DNA of 64,000 nt from Sinohyriopsis cumingii (taxonomy: Eukaryota > Mollusca > Bivalvia > Unionida > Unionidae). Below are positions 57,198 to 64,000 of the stretch, piece after piece. The position numbers and the translations under genes were made by a program. A model generated the notes under the pieces. The model saw only the letters and a list, made by a program, of their open reading frames with translations. It was not told the origin of the DNA and searched no databases. Where the stretch lies: assembly GCA_028554795.2 (NCBI GenBank), contig JAPYKE020000263.1, positions 248,001 through 312,000 of the forward strand, given 5' to 3'. Each line of letters begins with the position of its first letter. Position 1 is the stretch's first letter.

Positions 57198-58070
57198 TGT
57201 AAGGTGAAGCTGTTTGCATTTAAAACATGCACAATGGACAGAATGTTGGCATACCTCTATGCTACATTAATGTAATGTGGATGACATTTCTTTGGATATC
57301 GTACTTTTGGAAATTGTACATGATTTAAACCAGGGGTGGGCAAACTATGGCCCGCCAAGGGCTTTCATGCGGCCTAGGAACAAGTCATCATTCGTACTGA
57401 CTCTGTTTATGTTACTCTGTTTATCAAATAAATGTGCTTCTTTTGAAGTTTAAGTTTTCAAATATTAACAACATATTAACAACTAAAAATTAACTAGATG
57501 TTATTTAGAAAAACCTTTTGTTTTTGCTATTTCAAATATTAATTATTTTACTTAATGAACTATGAGGCCCATGACAAGGTGTAAATTTGTGAATGCAGCA
57601 CTTGTACTGGAAAGTTTGCCCACCTCTGATTTAAACACACTGCTAACTAAAATGACTGCTCCCTTGTGCTAAAAAATCAGTCTAAAGTACACTATCCATA
57701 GCAGCTACTAAAATAGGGAAAATGAATTTTGCCAGACTAGACAATACCAGCTTCTGAAAATGCAATGAATGAATTACCAAATATATAAAATGTAAAAAAA
57801 GTTATCGGTTCTTTTTTATACAATTTATCCTTGAAGTTCAGGAAGGGAAAATGACCAAGTGGAGCTAGCACTTTTTTGTAAGGTGCACATCTACACCCAT
57901 CAATCATACACCAAAATATTGGGAATTAAAGGTTCTTTGAATTATACCTAAGATATACAAGGTCTTTTTTAAATAGCCAGTATAACCAGTGAGGAAAGCC
58001 AGGGAAATTCTTTTTCTTTAAAATCCTAACCCTGTGTAAAATATGAAACTGTAGAGTGCCACCATTGGCC
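57198..58070. repeat. Interspersed repeat family R1, copy 3, split by a hAT MITE
   Basis: 57198-57290 matches 52350-52440, and 57640-58065 matches 10857-11215. The hAT MITE (57331-57628) lies between the two parts, so it inserted into or next to an older repeat. Confidence 0.7.
57331..57628. mobile_element. hAT-type MITE with 8-bp target duplication
   Basis: 298 bp begins CAGGGGTGGGCAAACTATGG and ends AGTTTGCCCACCTCTG, inverted termini of hAT type (CAGGGGTG..CAAAC). It is flanked by a perfect 8-bp duplication ATTTAAAC (57323-57330 and 57629-57636), the hAT signature. The interior is AT-rich and non-coding, so it is non-autonomous. Confidence 0.9.
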
Positions 58071-58384
58071 TTTTCAATATGCTTACACGATTTCCTCTTC
58101 CCTTCACCCCACCCCCAATTCCGAGTGATGGAGCCATTCACTGTACTGTACCTGCGTGATACTCTAAATCCCCTTGAAAGAGTATTATTTGGAGAGTGCA
58201 GTCAACACTACATGGAGTGAACATATTGTTTCCTTTTTTAATAAAATAATTAGTACACAGTAAAGACGAAACATTCATGGCTAGAGGCCAGTTATTATGA
58301 TATTTTAAAAGATATCATTCAAAATGCGTTAAGAGTTGTAACTGCTCAATACTTCTTCTATAATAAGAAATATTGCCTATATAT

Positions 58385-58390
<6 letters not shown>

Positions 58391-58476
<86 letters not shown>
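58391..58476. repeat. (AC)n-(TA)n compound microsatellite
   Basis: About 15 AC dinucleotides followed by about 28 TA dinucleotides. The reverse-strand open frame here is an artefact. Confidence 0.95.
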
Positions 58477-58478
<2 letters not shown>

Positions 58479-58479
58479 C

Positions 58480-60258
58480 TATAGGCGACTTATAGGCGGA
58501 TTTTTCATCCTGCAAACTTATGTTCTGGGCAGTTGAGATCCCTCACATGAGAACGGGCAGACAATATGAAAGGAATTACTTCCGGGTCAATCTTTCGCTG
58601 TGCCTGTTAAGCCTTAGGAAGTAACTCATATATATATAATTCAATTCAATTCAATACACTAGAAATCGTAATTAAACATGAAAAAGGCAATCACTTGTGT
58701 AGTAGATACATGTTTGTAGGAGATTTAAGATCTAGAAACGATTATGTATGCTATTGAAATCTGGGATAATAGTGGAGATAAAGATGACGTTGGTTGTGGG
58801 TAGATTCCAATCTGCCCACAACGTGAATATGAGAACAACAATTCTGCCTATAACCCACCTAAAATAGTATATATATATGCATCTCATAGAAAATAACATT
58901 TTCTGCTACAGTATATAAAAATAACAATAAATGCAAATAATTCTAATCTTGTCCTGTAACGAAAAGATTTTATAGCTGAATTTATCTGTGCCAATAAAAT
59001 TCCAAACAAGATTTTTCAAACAACCTAATCTCCTACAGACGATCTGGTCAAATATCCATCATTTAAAAGAATCCAAAGTCAGCTTGCTTTGAGAAAAAAA
59101 ACCAACTTTTTATTGATACCCTTTATAAAATAATCAGCTTTAAAGTATCCAAAATCAGCTTCCAGGGTCAGCTTGCTTTACAATAAAAATACCTTTTGAC
59201 CTGTTGGCGAAATGACAAATAATGGTTTTTATTTGCAAGATACTGTCATATAATTGAACTGGATATAATATAATATAATCTTGTTTATTTTGCAGATAAC
59301 ACCGCATCATGTGTGAATGACACATACCTTCAAGCAATCATTTCACTTTCTCACTCTTGTTTGTGATTTTGTTGGATCCCATGTTCAGTCAGATAACACA
59401 TTCAAACCTGTGAGTAGAACCAAACACGATTTGTTTCTCTCTGTTCATGTCAGTGAACAATGTGACTTGTGTTATCTGATGTAAATGATATGTGCTACAG
59501 TATGGATGTCTACGCTACATTTATGGAGTTTGTGGATACCTTTTCTTTAATGCTCACGATGGAAAAAAAGAGAGGAATAAGTGATAACAATACAATGTTA
59601 ATTTCTTTCATTTTATTATCAAATAAGCATTTTGTTTATCGATTTTACTGCAACATCAGGGTGCAGATTAAACACAAATTTTTTTCATTTCTTAAGTCTT
59701 GGAACATATGACCTAGGTGTATAAAAGCTTCACCATAAGTTCTAGTACAGGAAAAAATAATTATTTTATTGTGTGCAATATATACAGTTATTATTAAAAT
59801 TCAAGTAGCACTAATTTATAGTAATAATGATAAACAATGAAGCCTCTGCAATAACAATAATGATAAAATGTATCTGTGTATATGTTCAATATAGTTCATC
59901 CATTTATTAGAACCACCGTAATTTTCTCTCTAAAAAGCTGTGAAATGTAGTAGATTTTTCATATGTTACAGTCTAACTTTTTGATTATACAATACAGAGA
60001 CAAAAAGTATCCCATAAATATATACCTTGCAATGAAGCAACATTGAACACTGATAAACTGAACTAAATTTTTTCAGCAGTTTAAACAATAAAAATTGATG
60101 TTAAAAAAGTAAACTAAAATCAAAGTGCTGTCAACAATGCTCATTACATTGCTATTGAGACAAATGAGGCCTCTAACTTGCATAATATAAATTCAGACCA
60201 AAACTTGCTTTAACTGCATTCAAATACATGAAATTGGAGTGTTATCCATATAAATGAA
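58480..60258. other. Non-coding stretch, no feature seen
   Basis: No gene recognised; an 80-codon frame at 59469-59711 shows no motif or splice context. Confidence 0.5.
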
Positions 60259-60271
60259 CCTGAATGATTGC

Positions 60272-60520
60272 GGGGGCCCCAAGTGGCTGTGTGGTCTAAA
60301 GCGCTTTCCGTTACAGATCACTGCCATCTCACCTCTGTCTGCGTGGGTTCGAGTCTAGGATTTGGCTAATGTGGGTATGTGAGAAAGCTTGCCAGTAGCT
60401 TCTCATGGTCGGTGGTTCTTCCTGGGGTTTTCCTGGGTTCTTCCTCCACCATTAACACTGGCCGTCATGCATAGCCTATCACGTGCTGAAGTATAGTGTT
60501 AAACCCCACAACAACAACAA
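60272..60520 (+). mobile_element. tRNA-derived SINE with 13-bp target duplication
   Basis: The head has A-box-like GTGGCTGTGTGGTCTAAAGC and B-box GGGTTCGAGTCTAGG. The central part (CTTCCTGGGGTTTTCCTGGG) and a tail of AAC repeats follow. Perfect flanking duplication CCTGAATGATTGC (60259-60271 and 60521-60533). The element is therefore a full insertion of a pol III-transcribed SINE. Confidence 0.92.
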
Positions 60521-60533
60521 CCTGAATGATTGC

Positions 60534-63438
60534 AGTGAAAGTGTGCAGTGTCCAGTGTGTTCAAGAAACAAAAAAACTTAATCCAAATAAACATTCGTCA
60601 TACTGATTAACTTACCCAAAAAACTGAATGTAGTCTGGTAACGCAGCATTTCCCTTTACCTTTGATGATATAATCCTTCTGGAATTGCTCACTGCCTTTA
60701 TTGGATCACTGAACAAATGAAAGAAAAAGAAACATTTTGCATTAGATGTCTGAACACCTTGCATACCATTGGTGGAAACAAAAAGGAATCAAAACATACC
60801 CATCTTACCTAATTTATTTCACCGACATAAAGCAGAGGTCACATTTAATTGCACGAGGTACCAAGTCTATTTGTAAGTATCAGAAAATCTAGGTGATTAC
60901 TATTTACATCTGAGTTAACATTAAGTCAGTACTCAAAATTTAGTCCCTACCTTTCTTAACACATACCCCCCTCCTGCTGGCTCAATAGTGTAATCATATT
61001 GTTTGTTTATTGACTGGAAGGTATGTTAGTTACTGTTTGTAACAGTGTCCCTTTGGTACAGTTCTCTGTAAGTTAGAAGCTGTGCACAGTCAGTGACAAG
61101 GCGTATTTTTTTAGTGAAAACTGTGTTGTTACATTTAGTTTTATCACAGTACTGTGTGCTTTGATTTCATCTGGGACTTATTACAAAACTGTCTATTTCT
61201 AAGATTTTCGGACATAGTTCTTTGTCTCTGGTATAATTAACACATGATATATTTTCGTGACTGGCAATTGTAAGATTCTTTGCTAGACTGTAATCTTTTG
61301 TGATATATCATACTAAGTTGTTTTCAGTTTGTCCAATGCCTGTGAACTCTCCCCCTCTCTCTCTGTACTTATTACCTACAATGTAAAATTGCTTTCACTC
61401 TTAACTTTAGGTAAAAGTTGGCTCTACTTGTGATACAGAGGCTATCAATATACTAGAACAGCAGTAGTTAAAAGCAACAGATGATTATAAACTGTCAAAC
61501 TCATCTGCATACCCAGCATGTAAAGCTGATTATTAAATGACACTAAATCATCACTATGAATACCCCCCCATAAGGATTAAAATTAATACTGCAACTAATA
61601 ATACAATATGTGTGCAATAACTTATATTTACATGCGAACAATTCAAAGTGAAATATCTAAGACATAAAGGAATTAATGAGTTTAATCCAGGAATGCAGCA
61701 CGTAATGCCTTTAGTGTTTGTACGAAAAATGAATAATTGTTGCTCAAAGAAGGTTAAACGATTTAGTGTATTGTAAATTGGAGCAATCACAAAAATATTG
61801 CAAAGTTTTCATGTTAATGTTAAAAATAATACATAATTCAAAATGCTGATCTACAGCTTAAGGATGGATGATAATACGAGTCATCTATGATATATTTAAT
61901 GGAAAATATACCTTTGCAGCATCACATTTCTCAGCTTGTTCTTAGCTGCTGACTCATCTACACACCTTTATCAGAGGAATGGTCAGGTGAACATCTTTTC
62001 GACTATCAGGTGACAAGGCCCATTCGTAAAAGTCCATATAATTACCAAAATCAGCCGAAATTTACACAAATCTGCAAACAAAGTTAATAAAAAGAAAAGA
62101 AAATAGTTATAATGTAGAATGATATTTCATGCACAAATCAACTATAATGACATTATGGTCAGCTGTTAAAACATGTTAACAATACCATTTCATCGAACCA
62201 ATAACTTTACCCAAGAACAGTTACTCTGGCAATAATAACATTCTGAGTTGTCCATATGCAAACAATTGGTTATGCTTTTACCCCCTTCCCCCTTACTCAT
62301 TGCACAGCATACATTTTTGTATCCCACATGTGTATGTACATTGCTGAGTCACCACCCCTTTTCAAGAATAGCTGAAACAATTTAATTTTAAAAGATGAAA
62401 TTATTAGTAGTCATTACAAATAAACAGAGGTTTAAATTAATACCATGTAAAACGAACTTTGAAAATTAAAGTAGGACAGTATTAACATCAACTATAACAG
62501 TAATAGCTTGAATCGTACAGAAATCATAACCAATGCTTTCGAAGGAAAATGTAAATATTTATCTCTAATAATAGTTTTAAACAAGTGACAGCTGCTAATA
62601 TTTAGTAGACCTTAACTTTAATAGTCAAATATCAGCCAGTGACTAAAAGTTTGACATCAACTGTGGAAAATTGGAATATTATCAGCCTTATCATCATTTG
62701 GAATGACTGGACCTCACATTTTTATCATCAGCCTTGATATCATCCAAATCATGAACCATAACAGTAATTTTCTTGGGTGACAATTTTTGTAAGGTGTGTG
62801 TGCGATCATGTGACATTTCATGTTGGCCTAGGATTTGTATTAAATTTAAGACACGCTTCTGAATCTCACTATTATAAAAGTAAAGGACAATATGTGTCAA
62901 AAAGGCAATCCACGTGTCTATCCAAATACAATACACTGTCCCAGTCTGGTAAGGTATGGCTTTACAAATTTGCATGAGGCACCAGGATCTGGAATTCATA
63001 ACCTGTCGGAATCATGAGATAAAATAACTGGTCATGTCAGAAAATGAAGAGGAAAATATGTCTTCCACAAAGTACACCATGTGCAATAAAATTAAACATA
63101 TCACACTTCATAATTTTAAGCAGATATTGGCTCTGCCTGACATGGCATACCAGCCACTTTGCATCTAACTCATCTGCTAGTTATGTTTATAACTTGACTA
63201 CTCTTCATAAACATCACAGTTATCAAGGAATATTGACCCCTACCGCTGCAGAACATACTTAACAGTCACCCTGCCACATATACAAGCTAATGCTTTTTAA
63301 AAAATTTTCAACACCCCCCACCTCCACTCAATGAATGCATACTTTATGCACAACCTATTAGTGTGACAGAATAAATAAAGTGACAGAATGAACTAATCAT
63401 GTCATTATCACAAGATTTACTAGTACATAAATTATTAC
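60534..63438. other. Non-coding stretch, no feature seen
   Basis: No gene or array recognised in about 2.9 kb; scattered short frames (for example 62694-62999) lack motifs. Confidence 0.5.
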
Positions 63439-63450
63439 ATAATATACAGG

Positions 63451-63768
63451 CGACCGCTCTGGTGGCCTAGTGATTAAAGCATCCGCCTCACATGTGGAAG
63501 GTCTTGAGTTCAAACCCTGACTGAGTCATATCAAAGACTTCTAAAAATGGTACTAACAGCTGCCTTGTTTGGCACTCAGCATTAAGAGGTTAGTGTTAGA
63601 ACTGGTCAGCCTGATGTTAGGATAATGTGACTGGGTGGGACATGATGCTACATGTCTCGGGCATGATGCACGAGTGCTAGACATCACTATAAACTGCCAC
63701 ACTGCAGATATCGTAGTGATATGACTTAAAAACTGTTAAAGTTATGTCAAAAATACAAAACACATATT
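63451..63768 (+). mobile_element. tRNA-derived SINE with 12-bp target duplication
   Basis: tRNA-like head GGTGGCCTAGTGATTAAAGC (A box) and GTCTTGAGTTCAAACCCTG (B box), then a body with GAGTCATATCAAAGACTT, AGGATAATGTGACTGGGTGG and CATGATGC. Perfect flanking duplication ATAATATACAGG (63439-63450 and 63769-63780). Its body is shared with the truncated copy at 29108. Confidence 0.92.
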
Positions 63769-63780
63769 ATAATATACAGG

Positions 63781-64000
63781 CAAATGTATATTTATATGTA
63801 TGTGTTATTTGTAAAACTCGAACAGTAATGATTGTTATTGTCAACAGATATGGATGAGCACTAACAAAGTTATCACTCAACTGCATCCGCTGAACAGACA
63901 TCTGATGTTAATGATCAGCTGACTGTAAAATATTAATATGATTACCATCAAGGTTGTAAAATGTTTGTTTTAGGAGATTTTTGGATGGATTTTGATACAT
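63781..64000. other. Window end, no feature seen
   Basis: Short AT-rich end of the window with no gene. Confidence 0.5.

Noticed and set aside
58315-58515. Open frame with Tyr-Ile and Cys-Val repeats
   Set aside because: It is a translation of the compound (AC)n-(TA)n microsatellite.
63451-63530. Possible functional tRNA gene
   Set aside because: A and B boxes belong to a SINE head: the molecule continues into a SINE body with a target duplication, and the cloverleaf is imperfect.

Overview
The window is AT-rich eukaryotic (animal) DNA, most likely from a mollusc and perhaps a bivalve. Support for this is tRNA-derived SINEs with target-site duplications, a hAT-type MITE, a non-LTR retrotransposon remnant, many diverged minisatellites and no bacterial gene organisation. 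No complete host protein-coding gene is recognisable; a few possible exons or pseudogene pieces are listed with low confidence.

The main content is two related copies of a Polinton/Maverick-like virus-derived element. Copy B (33611-48094, about 14.5 kb) is bounded by ~250-bp terminal inverted repeats (TIRs) and a short target duplication (CACCG). Its left half carries a plus-strand virion-structure module: two structural-region proteins of unknown role, a basic minor capsid-like protein, a double jelly-roll-type major capsid protein (MCP), a fibre-like protein, a two-helix membrane protein, a penton-like protein and a small unknown. A ~1.5 kb non-coding block of tandem and inverted repeats follows. 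The right half carries a replication/integration module: a small unknown, an HNH/NUMOD-type nuclease, a DNA polymerase B-SF1 helicase-HNH polyprotein, a retroviral-type integrase, a zinc-ribbon/phospholipase A2-like protein and an A32-type packaging ATPase.

Copy A (13784-20323, minus strand) is an older, truncated relative. It has one terminal repeat and the same structural module, broken in the middle of the penton-like gene. It keeps the part copy B has lost: the MCP C-terminus, a hydrophobic minor capsid-like protein, an adenain-like cysteine protease and the fibre N-terminus. Read together, the two copies describe one ancestral element of about 16 kb with a nearly full Polinton gene set. 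Both are heavily mutated (frameshifts, CGA-to-TGA type stops), so neither looks autonomous, although a few ORFs in B remain open.

Layout outside the elements: 1-3.9 kb minisatellites and TA repeats; 4-13 kb mostly featureless with small repeats; 13.2 kb a possible SGNH-like ORF; 20.3-31 kb non-coding DNA with a diverged duplication, possible exons, a pseudogene-like stretch and a SINE fragment; 31.1-31.7 kb a 142-bp palindrome next to a CT-rich tract; 32.7-33.2 and 48.2-48.8 kb a ~167-bp CCCTAA-containing repeat interrupted by copy B; 49-64 kb a LINE remnant, several tandem arrays, a hAT MITE and SINEs.
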